Of a DNA stretch of 64,000 nucleotides, positions 44,701 to 52,875 are shown in pieces. This DNA comes from Maribellus comscasis (GTDB lineage: Bacteria; Bacteroidota; Bacteroidia; Bacteroidales; Prolixibacteraceae). The notes under the pieces are model-generated. The model had not been told where the DNA came from. It saw only the letters and a program-made list of their open reading frames with translations, and did not search any database. Made by a program: the position numbers and the translations under genes. Location: NCBI RefSeq assembly GCF_009762775.1, contig NZ_CP046401.1, forward strand, positions 7,452,001-7,516,000, read 5' to 3'. Position 1 is the first letter of the stretch. Each line of letters starts with the position of its first letter.

Positions 44701-46192
44701 AGTCAGCATGCTTATGTGGAGCAGAAGGTTTGAAGGATTGACTTATAAAAATGTTAAACCGAACCATAGCGTGACGATGGCAGGTACATCTGGTGGACTT
44801 GTTTCGAATGACAGGTATGAATTATTTACGTTAAATCAATGGACCCGGTCATTTTCAAAATACGATATTGAAGAACACCACTATTATAATAGAGGATTTT
44901 TTAGTGTTGATGGACATGCCAATGCATTTAGAGATGTAGTTAAAAAAGATCCTAAAAAGTATTTCACTTTTATATCTGAACTGATATTCAAAAACGATGT
45001 AAATATCAGGTACCAAATAAGTGGACTTGAGGGACTAGTTGAAGGTGGATTTGACGTGAAAGAAATTCGTGCTCTTTATTCTTTACTTATGAATCGGGAT
45101 ATTAACGAAATTTATCGTTCTTCGTTCCTAGACTTATCCAAATACTTTTTAAAGAATTCTGTCATTGATCAGGAGCTTATCGAGTTTTGGGAAAAATATA
45201 TCGAATCGCCGTTTGAGAATAAATGCAGTGGGTATATTTTGGACAGTAGGGATAAGGATGAAAGTAACGATAAATTGTTTAGTGAAGGATGGCGTACAAT
45301 AAATGCTCATGCTATTAAGTTACTTGTCCGATTATCTGGGTTAAAATCTTATACAGAATATGTTCTTAACTATCTGTTGAGCATTTGCGATTCCCTTCCA
45401 ATACAATTAAGACTTGTCGTACTTCACAGTGTCGACAATGGTTGCGGTTTTAATAGCGATCAACTTAAAGACCTATTTATTCGATACACAAAAGAAGTGA
45501 GCTCAGAAGTATATACAGTGTCAAGAGCCCTGCTAAATCATTTGTTTTTCTGTTGTTTCAATGATATTTTACCTTTTATACAACAAACAATCTCCATGCC
45601 CTCATCTGCAAAATCTTTGGGAATATATCTGCTATATGGGTGGTTTTATGGAAATGAAAAAAGTAAAGAGCTTTTGTTTGAATTGCATGAAACTCATCCT
45701 GCTTCCATAGGAGAATCTATAAATCAAGCTTTTAGATATCTGCATGATGAAAAATACAAAGAAAAATGTTTATATGTCCTTAATCATTATGTGAATGATC
45801 AAAGAAGTGATATTAAGGATAGTTATTCCTCCGGTTTCCATCATTTAACCCCTCACAACCTCCTGTCTGTGAAAAACATCATAAAACAATTCATTACTTC
45901 CAGCAATGAGGAGCGGTTATATAGTCTTTATAATTATTTATTTGACTGCTCAAAAGATTATCCAAATGAATGCATCGAGTTTTTGCATGACATTGATTTT
46001 AAGAGAATTGCCCAAAGAAGACATGATGTCGAGGATCCGATTAAGTTACTAATGTTATCATATAATTCAATCAGGAAATACGATTCATTGGATGGAAACC
46101 TGGATTTTGCCATGGATGTGTTTGATGAGTTACTTCAACAAATCAACTCAAAACCTGAAATTGATAAAATATTAAGGGAGTTGGATGACTAA
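41783..46192 (+). CDS. Mrr-type nuclease / STAND NTPase, Avs-like anti-phage protein
   Basis: A 1469-residue protein in three parts. Residues about 25-160 form an Mrr-like PD-(D/E)xK nuclease: FEQLCLNLV (Glu 34), QGIDIFAR (Asp 64) and YQCKKY (Gln 78, Lys 80). A STAND-type P-loop ATPase follows, with AGSAGTGKT at 241-249, Walker B VVLLIDQIDAL at about 306-316 and a winged-helix part to about 520 (GLQFFHQSFYDYTYAR). The remaining 900 or so residues are helical with no named repeat, as expected for a sensor. This is the plan of Avs proteins, which bind a phage protein, oligomerise and cut DNA. It is the only plus-strand gene in the island and stands alone. Confidence 0.8.
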   Translation: MNKTISPVGANIKPPVRTNLQYLPTEELPWEDFEQLCLNLVQTEFSIWESERLGRNGQNQQGIDIFARHEDGNYSVYQCKKYKHFKKQDLIRVISKFREGKYFHKSERFFICTACPLNSNRIQDAFEEQKALLKNDGIDLIKWDKIQISRILKEYPKVVLDIFGPEYVKAFNGLEVLSTTFKISDSEINNQLRTASGELYNIDNNFPNLPGSHIIRKETEELYNWIFKELVEEESNIAILAGSAGTGKTVILKDLIDILGKDSIPVLGLKADKKILNAINPEKSILNLDADIQSMFEQLLSKHENVVLLIDQIDALSQSLSANREQIRAYTSLVDKISSNKKIRVVISCRIFDLNHDMELRQYLNKKIIKVSPLSEKEVEHVLFQLTKKSAKYPKDFIDLLKTPLHLDVFCRIFNDSLSINEIRNLQDLYNALWNLKIKEVKQKVDIAPEILESVLYNIANEIYERQENLSVPVLLFNNFYEPLKYLKSENLIIENNSGLQFFHQSFYDYTYARNFVEKKSENIFEFLTNQPHQGLFIRSVTKQVLAYLRLYNYKEYIEQLKSIIFSDKIRYHTKLLIIELLSFEENPKTGEFQLITSIIPYNKFLAQSFFYSIPEITWFTFFIRREEILLDLINNGDDQIRDTVTRFIVFSGDNDIENAIHLLNKIKDENSRGNLISWILYRTKEFSLPIVANAYFSIEKDFIRNDRERLHILSNAIKSNPDFAIDEAKKIFLSNLPDWVKKRKRELGFHSEESEFVDFCENLYKEAPIKAYSFLKEIVLCLIDKTIFDHPYLEYRALREDSAFQEYNPDMYEYHKYLNWIVDYLHKNENNVFVRNELAEYLSSKQSTQIFIALQVLNHNPQTFLSDIFSLLVNIELVEDILLVEDLRYWYRDLIRKSYLLFSDTKRKKLNQFILTYFTKRDFVPDREYKNQRIKYGAYKNKLYPLPFWGYDQWLLLNSIPTEGIDINSSLKVSMLMWSRRFEGLTYKNVKPNHSVTMAGTSGGLVSNDRYELFTLNQWTRSFSKYDIEEHHYYNRGFFSVDGHANAFRDVVKKDPKKYFTFISELIFKNDVNIRYQISGLEGLVEGGFDVKEIRALYSLLMNRDINEIYRSSFLDLSKYFLKNSVIDQELIEFWEKYIESPFENKCSGYILDSRDKDESNDKLFSEGWRTINAHAIKLLVRLSGLKSYTEYVLNYLLSICDSLPIQLRLVVLHSVDNGCGFNSDQLKDLFIRYTKEVSSEVYTVSRALLNHLFFCCFNDILPFIQQTISMPSSAKSLGIYLLYGWFYGNEKSKELLFELHETHPASIGESINQAFRYLHDEKYKEKCLYVLNHYVNDQRSDIKDSYSSGFHHLTPHNLLSVKNIIKQFITSSNEERLYSLYNYLFDCSKDYPNECIEFLHDIDFKRIAQRRHDVEDPIKLLMLSYNSIRKYDSLDGNLDFAMDVFDELLQQINSKPEIDKILRELDD

Positions 46193-46379
46193 TATTGAAC
46201 ACATGATAAGCGGGAAAATATAATTTATTGCGCACTTATGAATAAATTAAAATCACCTCTCCCATCATTCAAATAATAACGACAGTCAATATAATTTTTT
46301 CGTTAAAAATCAGAATTCTTCATCAAGATTTATGATATTTATACTGCTTTTAGGAGAACGTATCAGCTACAGTTGTCAA

Positions 46380-46886
46380 CTATTCTTTCTTCCCATGATC
46401 AGATAAAACATCTTCTATTCTATCGAATATAACTTTTGTTTGTTTCCTATATGAGAATAATAAAAGCACCAATAAGACCACTAGAGAAATAAGTTGAATC
46501 ATCCCATTATTGAAGTCCACTTGCACTCCTAACCTATCTAGGCCAACGATTATAATTAAAATTAAAAACATAGCACACAATCCACGAAACATATTATTCG
46601 TTTCGGAGAAGATCAATATGCGTGGATAAACTGTCGATGCATTTCGAAACTCTTCTGGCGTTTTATAACTCACAAACTTTATTTTTTTAAAAATTGGCTC
46701 AATAACCAAGGAACCTATTCGATTTATTACCAACCCGATAAAATAATATAAAAGCGCACCTTCAAAAAGGCTATCTTGTAAAAGGTCATAACTTGATGTT
46801 AAGTTGAGTATTACAACAAATAATACTCCTGGCAATAGATAGTTAAATAGATTGTACGAAGAAAGTTTATTAACTAATTCATTCAT
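46380..46886 (-). CDS. Four-helix membrane protein of the E2-E1-JAB operon
   Basis: A 168-residue protein with four hydrophobic segments at about 13-31 (LFNYLLPGVLFVVILNL), 43-60, 99-117 (LCAMFLILIIIVGLDRLGV) and 128-147, and a charged C-terminal tail. Its start overlaps the E2-E1-JAB stop by 8 bp, so it is the last gene of that operon. Membrane proteins in this place often act as the toxic effector of anti-phage systems by damaging the inner membrane. That role is inferred from context. The family is not one I can name. Confidence 0.65.
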   Translation of the reverse strand: MNELVNKLSSYNLFNYLLPGVLFVVILNLTSSYDLLQDSLFEGALLYYFIGLVINRIGSLVIEPIFKKIKFVSYKTPEEFRNASTVYPRILIFSETNNMFRGLCAMFLILIIIVGLDRLGVQVDFNNGMIQLISLVVLLVLLLFSYRKQTKVIFDRIEDVLSDHGKKE

Positions 46887-49095
46887 TATTAAGGCTTATT
46901 CTTAGGTTAATATTGTTATCACCAATGATACACATTACCGCTGGATATCCCTGAATACCCAAATTGAATGCCAAGTATTCAAATAAGTTCTCATCAAGAT
47001 TACTTGGTTTTGTTGAACAATTTTTCGGATGAGAATGCCACTCGCCTAAATACATTAACTGATTGTCTGTTATTTCCATATAGTTTCTATATTCTTCAAT
47101 TAACCCTTTTGTACCTCTAACAAAACCAGTTTCTTCTTCAATGCTGTCTATGGGAGCAAAAATTGTATCTACTAGATAAACAACTTTCCTTTCATTGTCA
47201 ACAGTTCCAACCAAAATGCCACCCGTTTCATTTGGTAGCTTTGTTTCTCTATAAGTGTGCATTTTCTCAATTAAAGCATCGTCAACACAAATATTCCAGC
47301 CGGAATCTACAAAATCTGTCCAATGAGTTGGAGTAAAATTATACTTTTTTACCTCTTGAGTATCATTGGTAATTTTCCAAATCGATATACTTGCGTTTCC
47401 TGTCTTTGCAATATCCTGAATTTTTTTTGCACAAATTGAGGCATGTATGGCAACATCCGTTTGATTAATTTTATTAGTTATTTCCCTGCAAGAATTTCGA
47501 TTATAACGTATTTTTTCTTTAGAAGTAATTTTAAGATGATTTTGCAACCCAGGAGTCTCAGTAAGGCAACGATAATATTGCATCTCCAAAAGATCCAACC
47601 TATGCATTCTTTGCTTGTCTTCAGCAAGAATTACTAAATCTGTTCCGGTAGGGTTAAGAAAAGATGAAATACGAGGAGCATCTGTTATTTCATTACAATC
47701 TCGTGCTAGTTTTCTTGCAACAGCAATTGAGGTTGACATATCAAAAATCACTTCAACCTTGCTAATTATCTCCGCAAACCTTGAGTCGACCTCCAAGTCC
47801 TGAAATTTTTTATCAAATGGGACCACCATTTCAGATCCAACCATATGATTAATCTGCTGAGCCAATCGTAGTGCTTTATTAAATCCGACATCGTTTCTCC
47901 CCAGTACGTGTTTAGCAATATTATGAGGAAATAGTGTATCATGATCTGTTAAAAACCATTTTCCATATCCCATGCGTGCAAACAGGTTAAGCACTTGTGA
48001 ACCTAAAGCTCCAGCACCAACTAAAAAATAGCTTGATTCGTTGAATTCAATGTTGTTGTAATTTGCAGCAGAAAGAGTAGAAAAATCGTCCATCGTAGAG
48101 TATAGTTCGATGTTAAGATTTTTTACAAGAGATACATCAAATTTTTTAAACAAAATAGGAGCCCATTTATCGTGAGCTTTATCAATACAACCGGATCTCT
48201 GACCTAAGTCTAATATGCTGTTTTTACTTGTGAATAACAAAAAGATATCTTTCGATGGGGTTTCATCATTAATGTTTCTTAATACAGGTATCTTCGCTAA
48301 AAAAGCAATACCATAGCTCCACTGAACTTTATTCTCAGAAAAATCATTCAACCCGAAGTTTAGCATATTAGTAACAACTTCGGAAAAAGGAATCCCAGAC
48401 ACAGTGATAGTTTCATCTAAATCTGAAACACTCTTAGGTTCCCTTCTGATAAATCCATGAAGTGTAGGATCTGCTTCAAAATAATAAAGTGAGAATGATA
48501 AATTGTCGCTCAGATTATTAGTAATTGCATACATTTCTGAGTTTCCAATTTGCTCCAAATACCACGGTTCGTATGGACGAAATTGCGGATGTAATACCGC
48601 ATAGCCTTTAGGATGGAAAAAGGCTTCCAAAGGCTGATCTTCCTGATGCAGCTTATCTTCAGCAGTTAAGCTGAACCATTGTCTTATGGATTCAATAAAC
48701 TCATACTCATTGAAGAGATGCCTTATCTCTTCGAAGCTTTGTTCTGTTACACAAAGGCTAACAGGATGCTCAAATAGCTTCACATTTGTATGTGTAAGCC
48801 CATTTTTAAAATCGGTTCTAAGAGCATAGACTTCTGGGTGCATTTGATCATCTGGGTGACATATAATAGCCACGTCTTCATATGCCTGAATTCCATTCAA
48901 TGGTTCTTCTGGAATTTCATTGTCAAATGTTAGATATATTATCTCTTCTCCTGTTTTTTTTACAACGTATAAAACAGACTCTGAAATACAATATGGATGT
49001 CGTTGAACAGCAAGGGCGACTCTACGCGCCCTTGCTAATTTTAAGTTCTCAAAAGATATTTCATCACCTTCCAATATATTGTAAGTGTATTTCAT
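46879..49095 (-). CDS. E2-E1-JAB triple fusion, ubiquitin-like conjugation/deconjugation enzyme
   Basis: A 738-residue protein from the ATG at 49095. The longer frame starts with TTG inside the previous gene. Residues about 1-165 form an E2-like domain with the probable active Cys in PVSLCVTEQSF (Cys 115), followed by SIRQWFSLTAEDKLHQEDQP. The ThiF/E1 domain follows: nucleotide loop VGAGALGSQ (359-367), Asp 384/386, and a probable acceptor Cys in NSCREITNKI (Cys 536). The C-terminal JAB/JAMM peptidase (about 605-738) has ETGGILVG (Glu 623), EWHSHP (His 687, His 689) and SNLD (Ser 698, Asp 701). The order resembles CBASS Cap2 plus Cap3 in one chain. All catalytic residues are present. Confidence 0.85.
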   Translation of the reverse strand: MKYTYNILEGDEISFENLKLARARRVALAVQRHPYCISESVLYVVKKTGEEIIYLTFDNEIPEEPLNGIQAYEDVAIICHPDDQMHPEVYALRTDFKNGLTHTNVKLFEHPVSLCVTEQSFEEIRHLFNEYEFIESIRQWFSLTAEDKLHQEDQPLEAFFHPKGYAVLHPQFRPYEPWYLEQIGNSEMYAITNNLSDNLSFSLYYFEADPTLHGFIRREPKSVSDLDETITVSGIPFSEVVTNMLNFGLNDFSENKVQWSYGIAFLAKIPVLRNINDETPSKDIFLLFTSKNSILDLGQRSGCIDKAHDKWAPILFKKFDVSLVKNLNIELYSTMDDFSTLSAANYNNIEFNESSYFLVGAGALGSQVLNLFARMGYGKWFLTDHDTLFPHNIAKHVLGRNDVGFNKALRLAQQINHMVGSEMVVPFDKKFQDLEVDSRFAEIISKVEVIFDMSTSIAVARKLARDCNEITDAPRISSFLNPTGTDLVILAEDKQRMHRLDLLEMQYYRCLTETPGLQNHLKITSKEKIRYNRNSCREITNKINQTDVAIHASICAKKIQDIAKTGNASISIWKITNDTQEVKKYNFTPTHWTDFVDSGWNICVDDALIEKMHTYRETKLPNETGGILVGTVDNERKVVYLVDTIFAPIDSIEEETGFVRGTKGLIEEYRNYMEITDNQLMYLGEWHSHPKNCSTKPSNLDENLFEYLAFNLGIQGYPAVMCIIGDNNINLRISLNNE

Positions 49096-49096
49096 C

Positions 49097-50239
49097 TTAA
49101 CCAGCTCTTGGAGTTTTTTTCTCGACAATTACAGGACCTGCCGCTCCAGCAACTTTTAGTAACTTGGTACCACCGTCGCTGATTTCAAACTTTAGTGGTT
49201 CCGGAGCTTTCTCGTCAACATTAATTGCTGTATTTCTAAAATACGCATCACCGACCTTATTAATATATTCTGTTTTTGCCGGATGATGAGGAGGATTAGG
49301 TTTTTCATTTTTAATTTTTATACTAGATGCTATGACGTGGGCATTTTTTTCCTTATAATCCAATAACTCCAATGAATAATCCTTGGGGTCTTTATTATCT
49401 TCATAAGGCCGGTCATTAAAAAAGGACCAGGAACAGTGGTGAGGCGCTAAAAACAAGTTCCATTTTAGCTTATCTTCGTTTCCTTTATCTTCAGAAATAC
49501 TTTTCACTTTTTCCCAAATGTAATGGTCCGCATCTCCACCGAAAATTGCTCTTGATTTTATCTCCCCTCCAACACTGGTTTTAAAAGAAATCTGGAAAAC
49601 AATACTTGTAGCATTATGGTCCTCATTAGCGGTTTCCGATACTAAATCGCTTTTGAATGGGGCATGTATAAAAATAGAAGCGTAATAATTATATTTTCCA
49701 TTTATTGTATTTATAGTGGTTCCTGGAATATAACTGAGTCCATTTATAACTCCATCATCTTTAGTGTAGCCAATTATATGTAATCGGTTACCTTGTTTAT
49801 TAGCCTCCAATGGATTTTCCTCAAACAATTTTCTCCTTCGTTTTGCTTCCTTTCTGATTGCTTTAGCTTCATCACAGATGTCATTTCCAAAAACCATTTG
49901 AGTAAGCCAGAGTTCACCTATCATTATCTCATTGTTTTCCCTATTGTCTTCAGAATATTCATCTGGATCACCACAATAATAATTTTTCTCAAATCCTGCG
50001 CAGTGATCTTTATGAGGATGCGACAAAATAAACAAATCAACATACGGATTATTATTTCCGTCATTTTGGAGTTCTTTCAAAATGTCTTTTTTGACATCAT
50101 ATATTTTAACACCATCCGAATTTTCTTCCCCTTCTCTAATTTGGCAATCAACCTGAATAGTTGTATTATCACTTAATTTTATTAAAGAGGTGTCTGCGTT
50201 GTCAACTGGGTAATATTTAACTATATGCTTGTTACTCAT
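49097..50239 (-). CDS. Metallo-beta-lactamase-fold hydrolase of the E2-E1-JAB operon
   Basis: A 380-residue protein with the MBL metal motif HPHKDH (74-79) after VDLFILS, a later Asp in IFGGDADHYIW and His in FLAPHHCSWSF, close to ComEC-type MBL domains. There is no signal peptide, so it is cytoplasmic. The C-terminus is a flexible tail ending KKTPRAG, a terminal glycine of the kind adenylated by E1 enzymes. Its stop is one base before the E2-E1-JAB start, so the two are translationally coupled. It may be the nuclease or nucleotide-hydrolase partner, or the protein that is conjugated. Confidence 0.8.
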   Translation of the reverse strand: MSNKHIVKYYPVDNADTSLIKLSDNTTIQVDCQIREGEENSDGVKIYDVKKDILKELQNDGNNNPYVDLFILSHPHKDHCAGFEKNYYCGDPDEYSEDNRENNEIMIGELWLTQMVFGNDICDEAKAIRKEAKRRRKLFEENPLEANKQGNRLHIIGYTKDDGVINGLSYIPGTTINTINGKYNYYASIFIHAPFKSDLVSETANEDHNATSIVFQISFKTSVGGEIKSRAIFGGDADHYIWEKVKSISEDKGNEDKLKWNLFLAPHHCSWSFFNDRPYEDNKDPKDYSLELLDYKEKNAHVIASSIKIKNEKPNPPHHPAKTEYINKVGDAYFRNTAINVDEKAPEPLKFEISDGGTKLLKVAGAAGPVIVEKKTPRAG

Positions 50240-50272
50240 AATTTAACTTTTAAAATAATGATTTTCAAGTCT

Positions 50273-50494
50273 CTACCCTTTCGGAGGGAAAGGGTCGTTT
50301 CCATAGCTATTCTTTTCCCGAATCTGACCGTTAGGTCTGTGCACAATCATTTCTGATTTTTGGTTCTTTGCGATTTCTTTTGCTATTTTCATCGCATCAC
50401 TTTGTGTTTCAGCCGATTTCGTAATTCTATTATTACCGGCTCCTTTTACACCCCATTTTCCGTTGTGGGGAACAACATGTTGATTTTTTCCCAT
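50273..50494 (-). CDS. DUF2188 small protein of the E2-E1-JAB operon
   Basis: A 73-residue protein from the ATG at 50494, where the DUF2188 pattern begins (MGKNQHVVPHNGKWGVKGAG, then SDAMKIAKEIAKNQKSEMIV). A longer frame from 50557 adds 21 unrelated residues. The fold is small alpha/beta. It ends DPFPPKG, a C-terminal glycine. It is first in the operon, 33 bp before the MBL gene. Its partner role is unknown. It is the best size match for a conjugated modifier, although the fold is not known to be ubiquitin-like. Confidence 0.75.
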   Translation of the reverse strand: MGKNQHVVPHNGKWGVKGAGNNRITKSAETQSDAMKIAKEIAKNQKSEMIVHRPNGQIREKNSYGNDPFPPKG

Positions 50495-50609
50495 TGGATT
50501 AAAAATTAAATTAATACTACTATTCTCCTTGTTCTGCCACAAAACAGAACTAAACATTAAGGGCTTCGCAGTTGTTATGGGAAAGAAGACAGATATAAAA
50601 AGAATTTTC

Positions 50610-50712
50610 TATATTTGTGCCTCATTTGGAAAAGATTGAGGTTTTACCTCAATAGCTTGCAGGCATTTTTCCAAGCCCAAAGTCGCTGCGAAGGCGACTT
50701 TTGTTTTTTATC
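50610..50712 (+). ncRNA. Probable small RNA with own promoter and terminator
   Basis: TATATTTG at 50610-50617 fits the Bacteroidota -7 box. Downstream are the stem ATTGAGG-TTTT-ACCTCAAT (about 50635-50653) and longer pairings TGCC/GGCA and GGAAAA/TTTTTCC around it. It ends at a strong terminator AAAGTCGC-TGCGAAG-GCGACTTT with a T-run (50679-50710). There is no ORF. It lies between the start of the E2-E1-JAB operon (divergent) and the end of the RloA/RloB genes. The transcript would be about 85-90 nt. The family is unknown. Confidence 0.6.
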
Positions 50713-50872
50713 TTCTATGTTTTGTCATACCATAAATCAGACCATTGTTAAAATTTGTTAACAAATGTAAATTTGTCAGTCTTTTCCCAATTTGTTAACT
50801 GACTTATTAACTGACACCTTGTCTCTTGTCATATTATCCAACAATCTACATATTTCGTTATAATTCATATAG

Positions 50873-51475
50873 TTACTTTTTCTGTCGTTCAAACTCAAGC
50901 AATGCTTCAGGAATTCGTGAATATGGAAAATGTACTCCCGTATTTCCATCTGACATTTGTTTTAATAGTTGTTCAGCTCTTTCAATAGCCACTGATTGTC
51001 CCTGTACCATTTCTTCAAACCAGGCTTTCTTCTCCAGAAATGATTTTCTTTTCTCATATTCTGGCAAATACCGTTTTAACTCTCGTTCAACCTGATTGCA
51101 ATCTGGAAATTCACGACTCGTAAAAGTAAAATGCAATAAAAACCACAACTCGATTGCAGGCATTGTTTCACAAATCAAGACTTTTTTCCTCTTGCTATAT
51201 TTGTGTATGAACTTCTCAAACTGTTCCTGTTTCCCTTGAGAAATTATACTATCATAATCGGTCAGATATGTCACATGATCATACCCTTCAGCCAACAAAC
51301 CATCAATAATTGGCGCAGCTTTTTCTATACCTACATTAGCAAACAAAGAAGGACTAATTTTGTATCTGTATTCCTTAAAATCTTTTAAATGTTTCAGATA
51401 CCATTGCTCCGTTATTCCATCGCCTAACACTGCAAAACGTTTTCGAAGATTTCTTCTTTTCCTGATGTATCTCAT
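50873..51475 (-). CDS. RloB-like protein (AbiLii-type)
   Basis: A 200-residue RloB family protein, with GDGITEQWYLKHLKDF near the N-terminus in place of the usual GExTE motif, VTYLTDYDSII as the acidic block, and AIELWFLLHF. This is a TOPRIM-like layout suggesting nucleic acid cleavage. The first Glu is retained (TEQWY). It starts 3 bp after the ATPase stop. With the ATPase it forms an RloA/RloB pair related to AbiL abortive infection. Confidence 0.85.
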   Translation of the reverse strand: MRYIRKRRNLRKRFAVLGDGITEQWYLKHLKDFKEYRYKISPSLFANVGIEKAAPIIDGLLAEGYDHVTYLTDYDSIISQGKQEQFEKFIHKYSKRKKVLICETMPAIELWFLLHFTFTSREFPDCNQVERELKRYLPEYEKRKSFLEKKAWFEEMVQGQSVAIERAEQLLKQMSDGNTGVHFPYSRIPEALLEFERQKK

Positions 51476-51478
51476 AGG

Positions 51479-52753
51479 CTACAATTTCGGAATCCCCCCA
51501 AACTTCCCTATTTTATATGCATTATAAAAAGATAGCTCTTTTCTGAAGTTAAAATCAGCCATAGAGTAAAGATCTGTTGCTCCATCTTCCCCTTTCTCCG
51601 TAAACCAAATGGCATCCTTACGGAGGATATCTTTTTCGTTCAGCAATGACATATTGTGGGTAGTAAAAAGCAACTGTGCCTGATTAGACTTCTGCAAAAA
51701 CTCTTTAAGAAAATGCATTACCAACAGAGGGTGTAATGCTGAGCCAATCTCATCAATAGGCAAAAAGGCATTTTTTTCAATGGCATGAAAAAAAGGTGCA
51801 GACAGACCGTAATAACGAAGCGTTCCCTGAGATTGACTATTTTCAGATAGATTATAAGATTCCTCTTTCCCATCATTAATTATCCTGTGCGTAAACATTG
51901 TTTCATCATAGTGCAAGGTTTTTTCTTTTGCAACCGTAGAACGTTCCTCGTCTGTCATTGGCAAAACATCTAAATATTTCAACATTTCTTCAGGTACATT
52001 ACGTACACGTTCTTCAAATAATACGTTTGTAATATTGAAGTCGGCCTCCTTGAGGAATTTGAGTGCATACAGCTTCATTTTATCGTTGTCTTTTATTGTC
52101 TTATCGGAAAAACCTGTCAAATCAGTGTAAGGATCAATAACGTTCAAAAACTGATTTCTAAGCCAGGCTACAACGCTATCCAATTCTGGAATAGACAAGT
52201 TTACCTGATTGTAAGCAGCAAATACTGAAGCATTTTTTAGTGTTTTTAATTGAATAGCTTCGACTGCCTGACTGGATATTTTGACTTTGGAACCAAACTG
52301 AACAACAGAAATCTTCTTTTCTGCATCGAAACTGCGTATAAAAATTGCAGCCGGTTGAGTTCCGGGATACACAAAAAGCTTCTCTTCGAGTACTGTATCT
52401 CGATCTATTACCAATTGATAACGATGTTTCTTGCCATCAACATAAAATAGCAATTCAAAGGTTCCTGGTTTTTTGCGGGTTTCACCAAATTCAAAAGGAG
52501 CAAAACGCGTACCTCCCTCTTTTTCCTCTGGGATATGTTGAGTAAAAAAGTTCAGAAATTCGAAAGTTTCAAGCAAATTACTTTTACCTGATGCGTTAGC
52601 TCCGTAAACCATAGCCATTTTCAAAATTCGGGTTTCATCAGGCATTTCTGCTACATAATACTCCTCAAGCAATTTATCGGATGTCGCTTCAAAACTAAAA
52701 ATAACTTCATTTTTAAACGAGAGAAAATTTTGTATTTTAAGTTCCAGTATCAT
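51479..52753 (-). CDS. RloA-like AAA ATPase (AbiLi-type)
   Basis: A 424-residue ABC-like AAA ATPase of the AAA_15/AAA_21 type. The N-terminal strand LKIQNFLSFKNEVIFSFEA leads to Walker A YGANASGKSNLLE (about 50-62). The signature is NSQSQGTLRYYGLS, Walker B is FLPIDEIGSALHP, and the switch is LLFTTHNMSLL. It would sense infection and release or activate the RloB partner. The pair lies beside two other defence systems within a conjugative element. Confidence 0.9.
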   Translation of the reverse strand: MILELKIQNFLSFKNEVIFSFEATSDKLLEEYYVAEMPDETRILKMAMVYGANASGKSNLLETFEFLNFFTQHIPEEKEGGTRFAPFEFGETRKKPGTFELLFYVDGKKHRYQLVIDRDTVLEEKLFVYPGTQPAAIFIRSFDAEKKISVVQFGSKVKISSQAVEAIQLKTLKNASVFAAYNQVNLSIPELDSVVAWLRNQFLNVIDPYTDLTGFSDKTIKDNDKMKLYALKFLKEADFNITNVLFEERVRNVPEEMLKYLDVLPMTDEERSTVAKEKTLHYDETMFTHRIINDGKEESYNLSENSQSQGTLRYYGLSAPFFHAIEKNAFLPIDEIGSALHPLLVMHFLKEFLQKSNQAQLLFTTHNMSLLNEKDILRKDAIWFTEKGEDGATDLYSMADFNFRKELSFYNAYKIGKFGGIPKL

Positions 52754-52875
52754 TTCTTTTTCTATTTATTACATTTTTCCTACAAAAATACGAAATAAAA
52801 ACAATAAAATCAATTCTATTTTTAGATATTGCATATTTTTTACATTATCCTTAAATAAAATTATGATTTTTAAAA

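Noticed and set aside
50273..50557. Longer DUF2188 start at 50557
   Set aside because: The extra 21 residues do not fit the domain, and the pattern begins at the ATG at 50494.
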